Assembly (NCBI GenBank): GCA_958510825.1
Contig: OY294047.1
Coordinates: 49,211,365-49,275,364, forward strand
Source: Brachypterus glaber
Taxonomy: Eukaryota; Arthropoda; Insecta; Coleoptera; Kateretidae
DNA: 64,000 nucleotides
Direction: 5' to 3'
A program made the position numbers and the translations under genes. Under the pieces are notes generated by a model that saw nothing but the letters and a program-made list of their open reading frames with translations, did no database searches and was not told the DNA's origin. Within the stretch, counting starts at the first letter, position 1. The number at the start of each line of letters is the position of its first letter. Of this stretch, positions 1-10,570 are shown piece by piece.

Positions 1-103
1 TGTTAGAGTTTGTCCACTCGGAATTATTAAATTTAAACATATTTTCCCTTGACACGTTGCACGGTACTTTTTACTTTTTCTTATATAATATTTTATATAC
101 GTA

Positions 104-527
104 CACGGAAAAAAAAATTATAGCTAGGAGCGCTATAACACACATACCAAGTAAATTATAATCGCTTATTATATAAATACAAGGCTTTCTCTTACAATTA
201 TGGCAGTCAGTGTAAAAATTTATATGAAATACTTTAATTGTTTAGTGAATAATAAAATATAACAAATAGTATGGCATTTATAGCTTAAATAGATTTAATT
301 ATTGTCCGTGCTATTAATTTTTATAATATAATAAAATTTCTGTAAATTTATAATAGTGCCTGTAATAAATATAATCGTGTCTGTAATATATATAATCGTT
401 TCCAATTTATTTTTAACATTATTAGTTATTGTGTCCCTTATAATCTATAGCTTAAATCACTATAATTTGCCACTGTTACCAAATATCTTATAATGTATAG
501 CGCAGAGCCCACTAATTTCTTTCCGTG
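104..527. mobile_element. Tc1/mariner-like MITE, family A copy 1
   Basis: Non-autonomous element of 424 bp with short TIRs beginning CACGGAAA and flanked by TA (102-103 and 528-529). The same element, also 424 bp and flanked by TA, lies in the opposite orientation at 19854-20277. The interior is rich in TATAAT-like words and has no reading frame. The TA duplication points to Tc1/mariner; no transposase is present to prove it. Confidence 0.8.
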
Positions 528-543
528 TATAACGAATAACTTG

Positions 544-782
544 GGGAATGTTCAAGTATTACGTAACGCAAATTTTATCAAAATTCATGCACTAAAAACC
601 CGGGTTCTCGCGTTATTATAGATTATAGAGATTTCATATTTTGGTTACCCTCCCTAATAGGGGGTGTGTTAGGGGGAGTAGCCAAAATATGAAATCTCTA
701 CAGCCTTGAATTACATGAGAACAGAGGTATGAAGTGTATGAATTTTGGTACATTTTGCGTTACGTAATACTTGAACCTTCCC
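544..782. mobile_element. PIF/Harbinger-like foldback MITE, copy 1
   Basis: Nearly the whole element is an inverted repeat. Both ends carry GGGAA-type termini followed by a GTTCAAGTATTACGTAACGC-like segment, and it is flanked by TTG on both sides (541-543, 783-785). Relatives lie at 20308-20551, 24801-25472, 44721-45238 and about 56901-57116. Three-base duplications (TTG, TTA, TAA, TAA) and GGG/CCC ends fit PIF/Harbinger. Confidence 0.7.
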
Positions 783-1353
783 TTGTAAGTCAGGGTTCGC
801 GCAAATTCGAAAAGTAATTAATATAATTAAAAATTAATTTCAAAAAACTAGCAGATTTCTTAATATTAAAATTTGGCTTGGTTTGGATTTTTTTAAATAT
901 TTTTTTTTTATTTTTTTGTGAAAAACGAAAAAAATTTGAAAATTTTTTTTTAAAGTTTCTTATTTTTTCATGAAACATATTTGTATTTAAGAACTTTTTG
1001 TCTAGGACGTTTATTGGCATTTTTGAGAAATTCTGAACTAACGTATAATACTATTCTAGCGCAGGCGCTGTGAATAGTATGATAATAAAAAATAGTACTA
1101 AAAGTAATTTCTTAGAAACAAACAGGTACAAACTGAACTGAACCTGAAATAAATTAATATATTTTTTTAAATTAGTTAATTATGTTTATATTAACCCTTT
1201 TTATACTTGTAACAAGTATCTAACACAATTAACACAAATGAGGAGTGTTCTAACAAAAGGTAACATTTCCATCGTTGATTTTTATTTTCGGAAATCACTA
1301 AAATGTGATTAAAAGTGCATATTTTTTAAATATTATGTTTATACAGAAATATA
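783..1353. other. AT-rich stretch with a dispersed repeat fragment
   Basis: No gene seen. The part at about 930-1085 resembles 62085-62220 in inverse orientation; both share a TTTTTCATGAAAC word and a CTATTCTAGCGC segment ending GCGCTGTGAATAGTAT. It is probably a piece of an old transposon. Confidence 0.4.
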
Positions 1354-2242
1354 GAGGAAAGTCGCCTAATTTCGGATACCATTTACAATGTATTCAATAT
1401 TTAATACTCGGTATTACTTTTTGATATTTTTTTTATATAACCAGATACAACTTATTATAGCGAACCATAATTTATTATAAAAGCAATTTTATTACAGTTT
1501 ATTTTTTCCAAAAAACACGGTTAAAAAAAATCAGCGCATTTTTGTGCATTTGAAAAAGGGCATATCCGAAAAAATTTTTTCAATAGTAGATCTGGATCCC
1601 ATTGCTTATGTTTCTTGTTATTCCTTCACATTTAAGACGTAATTTAATCATTAAGCGATTTTCTACGAAATACTATAGGAACTATAATTTTAGATTCCAA
1701 ATTTCGAATATCTTAGTATCTTAGGTAATTTTCGTTTTTTCAAAATTGTTTATCTTAGTTTGTTGTATCATTATACAAAAAATAATTAATGGTTGGTTAT
1801 CCTGAATAATAATTACCTTGCGGATATCCGAAATTGGGAATCAAATGCACAAAAATGGTCTATCCGAAATTAGGCAACTTTCTGCTTTTTAGATTAGAAA
1901 TTTGTAGAATGTTTACGTTTTCAAATTGCTTAATTATGAATAGTGGATCAACTTAACTAACATCATAACTTACCCAAGACAGAATCACGAACTTTTATAA
2001 CGATTATTTATAAAATAAACAAGCATAGTAATGCAACTGAGCACAAAACTGCCATTTGCAATATAAACGGTTTGTGCTGCCATTTAAAGAGGAGAAGCTC
2101 TACCGTTATCATATTACAGGACGGATTTAGTTTGACTTTTGGCTTCACATAAAAGTAGGTTTCTGTTTACCTTTGCAGACAGTATCTTAAATACACTACT
2201 ATCCGAAATTTGGAAACCATCCGAAATTAGGCGCATTTCCTC
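1354..2242. mobile_element. Tc1/mariner-like non-autonomous element, family B copy 1
   Basis: Element of 889 bp flanked by TA (1352-1353, 2243-2244) with TIRs GAGGAAA and a subterminal GCCTAATTTCGGATA word repeated near both ends and inside. A nearly identical copy in inverse orientation lies at 6105-7006 and a decayed one at 22451-23040. There is no transposase ORF. The TA duplication suggests Tc1/mariner. Confidence 0.8.
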
Positions 2243-2527
2243 TACATTGAAAAAGTTACCTAAAAATCACTATTTTGCCCATTTAGAAACTTTCATATTA
2301 ATGGAGATGACTGAGCTTGAAATTTGAAAATGTTACCTTTTGTCAGTACATATTGGAAATGTTTTTATAATAATTACTCCGTTACCCAAACACAAAACAC
2401 TGTTATCATTCTCTGTCATTATGAAACATGAGATTTTTTTTTCTTCTTTGAAGATTACGGCTTTATCTGCTTGGGATATCCAGCCCAGTATTAAATATTT
2501 TGTTAGAAATATTTTTACAATTTTTGG

Positions 2528-2588
2528 AACAAAAAGGAACATTTTCACTCCTTTATAATATAAAGGAGTGCAAAAGTTCCTTTTTGTT
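2528..2588. repeat. Small perfect hairpin
   Basis: A near-perfect inverted repeat: AAAAAGGAAC ... CACTCCTTTATA followed at once by its complement. Otherwise 2250-3300 is AT-rich and I see nothing supportable in it. Confidence 0.6.
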
Positions 2589-3302
2589 TGAAAATTTACA
2601 TTTGGACTCTGTTTTTCTAGGGAAATTATTTCTATTTGATAGGCCAAATTCAACTAGAATGTGTAGTTCATAGATTTACGTACGATTCTGCAGAAAAAAA
2701 GCAACAAGCCAAAAGTGTAAATTTTACCTTTTGTTCGAACACTCCTCAAATACTGCATATCAAAATATTTTTTCTGTGTGTGTACAGATCTGAATGAATT
2801 GTTTTTTAGCCAAGTTTGATTTTAAAATATCATTTTCAATTTTTAGTAAAACAATTTGATAAAAATGAAAACTAAATGGTGCGGAAAGATAATAAAAGAC
2901 AACAGGCATTTCTCGTGCTTAAAAAGATATAAAACGTTTTATAAATAAAGAAAAAGCCGTGAAGATATTAATTGCTTCGCATTCAATATTATACTCTTCA
3001 TAGTGGATAATAAATTGCGTTTTTTAGCTATCGTTTTCAAAATTTGTTTCCTTTGCGTTTAATTTGTGTCTTTAATACCAACCCAAAACAAAAATTCCCT
3101 AATATTATATTTTATTTATATTTTATTTGGAATATATCACAGCGCAATAAGAATGTGCTTTATATGCAAAATTGTTAAAGAATACATAAAATTTGGGGCA
3201 AAAATGTGTTAAGTTGCACATATTTTTTCCGTCTAGGCACGCCTCTGGATAGATTCAAAAAAATATATTAACATAAACTAATTGCTCTTATTATTACTAG
3301 TA

Positions 3303-3538
3303 CACTGTAAAAACTGCATGTAAAATAATGTAAAAATACATGAATTTACATAGTACGGAATAGTAAATTTACTATTCTGGACTATGCATAATTCATGAAT
3401 TTATGTAAAATAATGTAAAATAATGTAAAATAATGTAAAAGAATGTAAAAGAATGTAAAATAATGTAAAAGAATGTAAAAGAATGTAAAAATATATATTT
3501 ACATTGATTTACATATTTTTACATGATTTTACAATGTC
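3303..3538. repeat. TGTAAA-word island with tandem core
   Basis: The island contains a tandem array of a 10-bp unit, TGTAAAATAA or TGTAAAAGAA, at about 3400-3490. Reverse-complement copies (TTTACAT) lie to the right, and the left part has a palindromic centre near 3365. Both ends read TGTAAAA-type inward. It resembles the other word-saturated islands of this window, but clean TIRs and a target duplication are not visible. Confidence 0.55.
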
Positions 3539-3539
3539 G

Positions 3540-4269
3540 GGCTATGTTATTTTAAGATGCGCGTGCGCTATGGACAATAACCAAGAAGGCGTCGCATCAT
3601 GAGACGGACCATTTAATATTGTTATTGTTAGAGAGCGACGCATGCTGCTAAGTTAAAGTATTAAAAGTGTAAAAAAGGTAAATATTATTTATGTACGATA
3701 TTTAAATGCTTTATTTGTGGCCTAAAATTTACATTAATTATAAATTACGATCTTTATCAACCAATAGATCTTTAAAGAAAGATGTAAGCAGTTTAAAGCA
3801 GTATTAATGGTGCAAATCGTTTGGTTTATTATACTCCCCATAGCTCATAGGACAAAAATATATGTTTTTTATTGCATTATCCTATAAAAAAATATAAATT
3901 TGAATTTTTTCATTTTTAATCCCGAAAAAATTATTTAAGATCTCGTAGGAACATAGCTATGTTCCTACGCTGGGTTTTCATGATTTTGATGTGATAACAT
4001 AAGACTGTAACCGTGTATATAAAAATGTTAGAGATTTAATTTTTGGTGAATTTTGAACTTTAAAAACCGTCGTATAATGCTCTTCGGGCACTACAAACTG
4101 TGAATAGTATAAAAATGATAAATGCACTATCAGCAAATGCAATAAATGCATTTGGATAATAACTGGAAATTTTAGGATGTAAATTAGATCACGTACATTA
4201 TTATTTCGATACAAATTACTGATTTATCCATTTAGCTCTATTTTCAATCTATTCCTCTTTAAAATGACA
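3540..4269. other. Intergenic, no gene seen
   Basis: AT-rich sequence. A 14-bp hairpin at about 3945-3968 (CGTAGGAACATAGCTATGTTCCTACG) is the only structure noted. The segment near 4050-4110 carries a GTGAATAGTAT word also found near 1070 and 62090. Confidence 0.4.
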
Positions 4270-4490
4270 ATTTAAATAACTTTTCGCAAAAAAAATGAAC
4301 CGACTTCTGTCTCTAAAAAGTAAAAAATAAAAAATAATTCGGTGCTAATTTCACCACTCCCTAAATTAAATACTAACTATTGTTTTTGTTGTTAAATTGT
4401 TTGCTGTGAAATTGGCACCGACTTATTTTTTATTTTTTACTTTTTAGATACAGAAGTCGGTTCATTTTTTTTGCGAAAAGTTTTTATATT
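4270..4490. mobile_element. Foldback MITE with long TIRs
   Basis: Two arms of roughly 75 bp are inverted copies around a loop near 4350-4420. The outer part reads AACTTTTCGCAAAAAAAATG and the inner part holds GAACCGACTTCTGT. No reading frame is present. Superfamily is not assigned because the flanking duplication is unclear. Confidence 0.7.
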
Positions 4491-5329
4491 TTACTTTTTA
4501 GAGACATAACTTGTAGATCTGTAAGGTCTTCTAAGCTAAATTATAGTTGTCCTTCCAACTCGGCAACGCACTATTAGTGCGTTGTTACGTCATCTTAAAA
4601 TTACTAAAAAATAAATTTAGTAGTATTTTTATTTCAATATAATTTGATTTTTTAAATATATTTTGGCGGAAATTACCATTTTCAACACTATTTCTTTAAT
4701 CTTTAAAAAAAAATTAAAAAAAAAATAATTTATATGTCGAATAAAGAATTTTATGGGCTTTAAAACGATGAGTCATGTGCTCTTATTTCAATTCACAAAA
4801 AAAAAATCCTCCCTATGTAAGTCATATGACTTGTATACGTGTAATGTAATTGTTGTTGTTTGTTTTTAATTTTAATTATTAGCCTGAAGATGGTCCTATG
4901 TTAAAAGGGCAGAAACATGTCGCTATTATTTATGTAATAATAATAAAAACATTTTTGGAGAGATAATATCGTCTTAAGTTTATTTAAAAACTACCTCCAA
5001 TATGAGCAAGGATCATCAAAAATATAATTTTTTTTACAAAATGTTATGTTTATTATTTTATGATTATTTTTTTTTTATTTATTAGAAGAAAATTTTAAAA
5101 CAAAAACATGTGTTATCCGTTTTTTGTTCAAAAATAAACAAACTTTCTTAGGGTTGATGGCTATTTTTTCTTAGTAATTAAAATTTTGTCGGCAGGGAAA
5201 GTTGGAAAAGTTGGAAGTATCTCAGTCTTGGGTAAACAGCTGAGAGAATTGGAATCTTGAGTAAAAAGTTGCGAAAATCGCAGTCTTTAGTTGGGAATTT
5301 TTATTTCCTAAATTACATAATTCCATTAA

Positions 5330-5807
5330 CCCTTTGTTGCCTGACTAATCAATACGATTATTTTACATTTTTTTTGCTTCAAGTGATTAAAGTATGTAAA
5401 TTTGCATACATTAATTTTTTGAGATTTTTTGGAAAAGCTTTCCAAAAAATTTTGAGGTGAGTACGTTGAAGAAAGTAGGCAAATTAAAGCAGTCGGTCCA
5501 TCGCCTTAAAAAAAAAACAAGTTATTTTGTAGGTTTATGAACATGCCCACAGGTAAATAATAATGCCTTACTTACCAAAAACTAAAAAGATTACTCACTA
5601 TAAAAAAGCCAACTGTCACTGCACGACTCTATAAAAATCATGATATTGTGTTGTATAGTGTTTTCCTCTTGCTGTGAATAGATTATATCAACTATTCAAA
5701 GAGGACTTGAGAGTACCGGTCTGCCATAAGAAGCTTTCAAGGTAATGGGGAATTTATATGATTTAACAAAAAACCGGTACTTCAGAGTACCGTCCGTCAA
5801 CAAAGGG
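5330..5807. mobile_element. piggyBac-like MITE
   Basis: Element of 478 bp flanked by TTAA on both sides (5326-5329, 5808-5811), with TIRs CCCTTTGTTG and CAACAAAGGG. TTAA followed by CCC is the piggyBac signature. The interior has smaller inverted words such as AGTACCGGT near 5715 and 5775. No transposase ORF is present, so it would depend on an element elsewhere. Confidence 0.75.
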
Positions 5808-6104
5808 TTAAAGTTTAACGCTACAACATAACTAAAATAGCTATAAAATAATATAATAACTATAGTTAATTATTGTTTCAGTAAAAAGAAAACTACAAAG
5901 TGTAATTAAATTTAAAAGCAAAGCTTATCAAAAGTTTTTTGTTTCCATTCTGAACGAATTTATGGCCCTTTTTATTTTGAACAGCCTTGTTTATAAAGAT
6001 AATTAATATAACAATTTAAGTTTATTTACCACGGTTTTTATTATCTACTTTAAAAATAGTTTTCAGTTAACTTTTAAAATCATATAAAAATGTCTAAAAG
6101 TGTA

Positions 6105-7006
6105 GGGGAAATGCGCCTAATTTCGGATGGTTTCCAAATTTCGGATAGTAGTGTATTTAAGATACTGTCTGCAAAGGTAAACAGAAACCTACTTTTATGT
6201 GAAGCCAAAAGTCAAACTAAATCCGTCCTGTAATATGATAACGGTAGAGCTTCTCCCCTTTAAATGACAGCACAAATCGTTTATATTGCAAATGGCAGTT
6301 TTGTGCTCAGTTGCATTATGTTGCTTGTTTATTTTATAAATAATCGTTATAAAAGTTCGTGATTCTGTCTTGGGTAAGTTATGATGTTAGTTAAGTTGAT
6401 CCACTATTCATAATTAAGCAATTTGAAAACGTAAACATTCTACAAATTTCTAATCTAAAAAGCAGAAAGTTGCCTAATTTCGGATAGACCATTTTTGTGC
6501 ATTTGATTCCCAATTTCGGATATCCGCAAGGTAATTATTATTCAGGATAACCAACCATTAATTATTATTTTTATAATGATACAACAAACTAAGATAAACA
6601 ATTTTGAAAAAACGAAAATTACCTAAGATACTAAGATATTCGAAATTGGGAATCTAAAATTATAGTTCCTATAGTATTTCGTAGAAAATCGCTTAATGAT
6701 TAAATTACGTCTTAAATGTGAAGGAATAACAAGAAACATAAGCAATGGGATCCAGATCTACTCTTGAAAAAATTTTTTCGGATATGTCCGAAATTAGGAG
6801 CCCTTTTTCAAATACACAAAAATGCGCTGATTTTTTTTAACCGTGTTTTTTGGAAAAAATAAACTGTAATAAAATTGCTTTTATAATAAATCATGGTTCG
6901 CTATAATAAGTTGTATCTGGTTATATAAAAAAATATCAAAAAGTAATACCGAGTATTAAATATTGAATACATTGTAAATGGTATCCGAAATAAGGCGACT
7001 TTCCTC
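6105..7006. mobile_element. Tc1/mariner-like non-autonomous element, family B copy 2
   Basis: Inverse-orientation copy of 1354-2242, flanked by TA (6103-6104, 7007-7008). The copies match closely over their length and differ mainly by point changes and small indels. Together they form a large inverted repeat about 3.9 kb apart. Confidence 0.8.
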
Positions 7007-7094
7007 TAATATTAATAACAACTACATTAATTTTGAGCTATTTTTAATGGAAAAAAAATCGGAATGCAAATTCAAAATAAGAAAAACAATTTTT

Positions 7095-7760
7095 TTCTTC
7101 AAGCGTACTAAAATGTTCATATTTTATAACTGAACACACTAGTTAGAAGTGATCTATTTTTTTACAGTAAAAAAATGAGTTCATTGTTGTACGCCGTAAA
7201 AAAAAGTTAGTTAGCAAAACCACCACTGGCGGCAGCACTCTTTGACTTTGATGACAGCCATACTTTAAACTTGTTTGTTTATTATGTAAACAGGTGGTTG
7301 ACTCGAGATTCTGTGCAAAAACCTTGTGTGAAATTGAGTAAAAATGATTGAAGAAGAATATATGGTTTATACACCTACAAATCTCTCCGAAATTGCAAAT
7401 GCTACATTGGACAAGTTACCATCGAAATCGCGAAAAGTGTACGATTTAGCCTGCGAAAAAAAATTAAAATGAGCTAAGGAAGGTTTAAGTTCATTTCAAA
7501 AGGGTTTTATTGGCCTATTTTAATAAACAAAACATACTTTATTACTGAATAAATTAAATTCAAAAATTAATATTTAAAAAATATATATAGGATACTTGAA
7601 GAAAAAATAGCATGTTTCACTCAGAGGAAAAGTGCTTTTTTTTACTCGTCTGTAGTTTCCGGACTCCGCTTCGCGTCGTCCGTAAATTCTACAGACTAGT
7701 AAAAAAAGCTTCACTTTTCCTCTTAGTAAAACAATATACTATTATCCCACTAGCGGCTTT
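7095..7760 (+). mobile_element. Relic of a tyrosine-recombinase element, copy 1
   Basis: A repeat shared with about 42530-43505. It includes a decayed first exon (7344-7523) and a right-hand hairpin at 7660-7705, where TCTGTAGTTTCCGGAC is followed by an inverted copy. The protein fragment looks like the N-terminal region of Crypton/Ngaro-type tyrosine recombinases. Element borders are estimated from the extent of the match between the two copies. Confidence 0.5.
7344..7523 (+). pseudogene. Tyrosine-recombinase-like N-terminal fragment, broken
   Basis: The frame opens at ATG 7344 and runs 42 codons to a TGA at 7470-7472. The same frame then continues 16 codons to TAA at 7521. The stretch LDKLPSKSRKVYDLACEK resembles the N-terminal core-binding region of insect Crypton-like recombinases, in which a Trp commonly sits where this TGA stands. 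The paralogue near 43320-43360 keeps the family-like SENVLLAYF. I infer a dead transposon gene; no catalytic domain is present. Confidence 0.5.
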
Positions 7761-7790
7761 CAAAATATTGTTTGGTCCTGTGTAATACAT

Positions 7791-8055
7791 GGGAGGATTG
7801 GTGTAGTGGACTACCGCGTCGTACTTGACGAGTTTACTACCCAAAATAGCGTGAGTTTGATTCTCACCGCCGCGCCGATTTGCCTTTTTCAGTTAATTAA
7901 TAATTGAAATTTGGCGAAGGCGTAAGTGAAGCGGACACTCCCTATAAATTGGTTCGAAAGTCAATTAAAGCCGGTGGTTCCCTCTACTACTAGCCCAGAC
8001 AAGTCCTGGACAGGGGATGCTTAATTAAGTAGAATAGTACGAGGTTAAACAAAAT
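7791..8055 (+). mobile_element. tRNA-derived SINE, copy 1
   Basis: The head has an A-box-like GGTGTAGTGGACTAC and a B-box-like GAGTTTGATTCTCACC, spaced as in RNA polymerase III promoters. The body contains CCGGTGGTTCCCTCTAC and ends near GTACGAGGTTAAACAAA. A second copy lies on the minus strand at about 38371-38645. The head resembles a tRNA but does not fold into a full tRNA, so it is a retroposon and not a tRNA gene. Confidence 0.75.
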
Positions 8056-8548
8056 GTAAAAAAAATGTAAAGAAAATATATTCACGGCCAATACTGATTT
8101 ATTTTTTTTTTTACTTTTTTGTTTATACCTAATGAATCTATCAACTTAAAACCAAAAGTTAATACCTAAAGATTGACACCTTTTAAGGAGTCATTTTACA
8201 GAACTACAGAAACTTTCCTAAATTAAGAATTGAGAAATATTCTAAAAATGACCCCTTAAAAGGGGTCTAACGTTTTTAGTTGGTTCCATATTGCATGGGT
8301 AAGTCCAACTTATAGGCTATAATCAGTAGTCGGCGAATTTCCAGTACTCGCATAGGCGGCGCGCCGCGTCGACTCTAGCTCAACGCGAGGTTTTAAATAT
8401 TTACATTTTTATTTCTTTTTATCTTATTTTTTTTTTTTAATGATTCCATTTAAACAATTAAGGTGGGAAAAAAGTTATGGACAAATAAAAAAAAACTTTC
8501 GTATTCTTAAAAGATAAAAATTGAATGTCGTTTTTTTTCTTTGAAAAA

Positions 8549-8550
<2 letters not shown>
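8056..8550. other. Intergenic, no gene seen
   Basis: Simple AT-rich sequence. A short GC-rich patch at 8335-8390 (GGCGGCGCGCCGCGTC) stands out but matches nothing I recognise. Confidence 0.4.

Positions 8551-8553
<3 letters not shown>

Positions 8554-8610
<57 letters not shown>
8554..8610. repeat. (TA)n microsatellite
   Basis: Uninterrupted TA dinucleotide run. Confidence 0.95.
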
Positions 8611-8611
<1 letters not shown>

Positions 8612-8838
8612 GTATGTATAGTTAATATTTATAGTTGATGAGTCATAACTGAGTTTACCCCGAATACTGGCTATAAGTAAAAGTAATGATGAGTATATAC
8701 AAATTGGTATTACTGTCTGTAACCAGTGCCAACTTTTTGTTATCGCTAATTGCAAAAGATATGCAAATAGCTGAAAATAGTGGAAATTTCTAGAAAAAGG
8801 TTTAATTAAGATTCCCAAGATGATTCTAATAAAAAGCT

Positions 8839-9310
8839 TAACAAGCGCGCCTCCAAACGGCAAAATTATGCTATGTCGCCTCAATCCGTGAAACTACAAT
8901 TCTGCCGTTCGTAAGAAAAAAGATGCATGTTCTCAGAGATATTTTTTCATCTAAAACCTCTGAGACATCACCTCATGTGTCACCTCAGGTGTCAGCTCAT
9001 TATAAATACATACACGGTGTTTGCAGTCTTACAAATTTAACAAGAGCACCTTAAAACGGCAAAATTATGCTATTCCGCCTCAATCCGTGAAACTACAATG
9101 CTGCCGTTCGTAAGAAAAAAGTACTTTTTGTAACGGTGCAACGTTGCATGTGCTCAGAGACATGTTTTGATCTAACACATCTGAGGCATCACCTCATGTG
9201 TCACCTCAGGTGTCACCTCATTATAAATATACACGGTGATTGCAGTCTTACAAAGTTAACAAGCGCGCCTTAAAACGGCAAAATTATGCCGCCAATTCGT
9301 GAAACTACAT
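8839..9310. repeat. Tandem repeat, period about 200-218 bp
   Basis: Two and a half units begin at about 8839, 9038 and 9257, each with TAACAAG then AAACGGCAAAATTATGC. The second unit is longer because of an extra segment after the GCCGTTCGTAAG word. Each full unit contains a short CACCTCA series (TCACCTCATGTGTCACCTCA). Confidence 0.8.
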
Positions 9311-9788
9311 AAAAATGTAAATTTAGGTGTTTCGGTGAAGAATGCTTTTTAGCTTAGTTTTAAAGAAGAATCGCCCTGCTTGGTTAGTAAAAAATGAGAC
9401 TCGTAAAAGATATATTTTGTTTTTAAAAAACTCACTAAAATCGAACTGTGTGTTAGCACTGAATAGGTTGTAGGAAAATATTATTGTTGGTGGAGCTTTG
9501 TTTTTAGGATCGGTAGAATAATGGTCTGAAAAAGTATAAAGTGGCTTAGTTTGGTTAAAAATCTCGGAAAAAGAACTTCTGAAGAATACAATTTTCCACT
9601 TTAATTAACCTCACAATTACGGAAAACTGTTCACCTTCATAATGGAGGCTCCATTGCTTCGAATATTCAGATTGTTAAACTGTTAAACCAGCTCTATTTA
9701 CACATAGTTCGAGAAAAAAGATTTATAATTAGTTAGCCAACCAAAAGAATGTTTTTATTTATTTTTGTTACAAAAATGACTTTAAAAT
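9311..9788. other. Intergenic, no gene seen
   Basis: AT-rich sequence without a supportable feature. Confidence 0.4.
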
Positions 9789-10180
9789 AATTAATTAATA
9801 AACTAAATTAAATTGTTTGATATTTACAAATTTAAAAAATCTATATAAAACATTTTACTATTCCTTAAAACGACTTTTGTTTGATTAACGCAGTCGTCCC
9901 TCCGAAGTGACTGATCGATTTCGTGCTTTTTAGCACTCTTCAGAGCCACATATCGGTAGTAGGGACAACTACGAAAATCAAATCTTTTCCATATATCTCT
10001 ATATAGAGTTTAAAAATCGATATGTGGCTCTGAAGAGTGCTAAAAAGCACGAAATCGATCAGTCACTTCGGAGGGACGACTGCGTTAATCAAACAAAAGT
10101 CGTTTTAAGGAATAGTAAAATGTTTTATATAGATTTTTTAAATTTGTAAATATCAAACAATTTAATTTAGTTTATTAATT
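9789..10180. repeat. Long near-perfect palindrome
   Basis: Arms of about 165 bp (9792-9956 and 10018-10180) are almost exact inverted copies around a 61-bp spacer. The inner arm ends carry CGATATGTGGCTCTGAAG and its complement. The spacer and one arm occur again, inverted relative to the left arm, at 10393-10570. This could be a foldback transposon or, because the match is so exact, a recent inverted duplication. Confidence 0.8.
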
Positions 10181-10392
10181 CAGATACCACTGTAAAAGGT
10201 GACCTCCTAGCGTTTAGGATTCAATTGGCGGCAATGTCCACCGTGGCATTGATTAATCTGCCCCCTATCGACAGCGTGCAATAGGTTCTTGAAACCAATA
10301 CTGCTTCCTTTTTTGGACTGTCGATAGGTTTATCCAGTCTCTGCTTTTAGCAGTAGATGTCGCTAGCTGTTTTTGCTTTTCCTTACAACGAT

Positions 10393-10570
10393 TTTTAAAC
10401 TCTATATAGAGATATATGGAAAAGATTTGATTTTCGTAGTTGTCCCTACTACCGATATGTGGCTCTGAAGAGTGCTAAAAAGCACGAAATCGATCAGTCA
10501 CTTCGGAGGGACGACTGCGTTAATCAAACAAAAGTCGTTTTAAGGAATAGTAAAATGTTTTATAATTAAT
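10393..10570. repeat. Third copy of the palindrome arm plus spacer
   Basis: Starts with the reverse complement of the 9957-10017 spacer, then repeats the 10018-10120 arm almost base for base, ending at TAGTAAAATGTTTTATA. The 10181-10392 segment between copies is unique and less AT-rich, with no frame I recognise. Confidence 0.8.

Noticed and set aside
3400..3490. CRISPR-like regular array
   Set aside because: A 10-bp tandem repeat without spacers in a eukaryotic genome.
7800..7870. Possible tRNA gene
   Set aside because: A and B boxes are present, but the acceptor stem does not close and the sequence continues into a SINE body shared with a second copy.
8507..8884. Minus-strand frame with a long YIYI run
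   Set aside because: Translation of a TA microsatellite; no splice context or motif.
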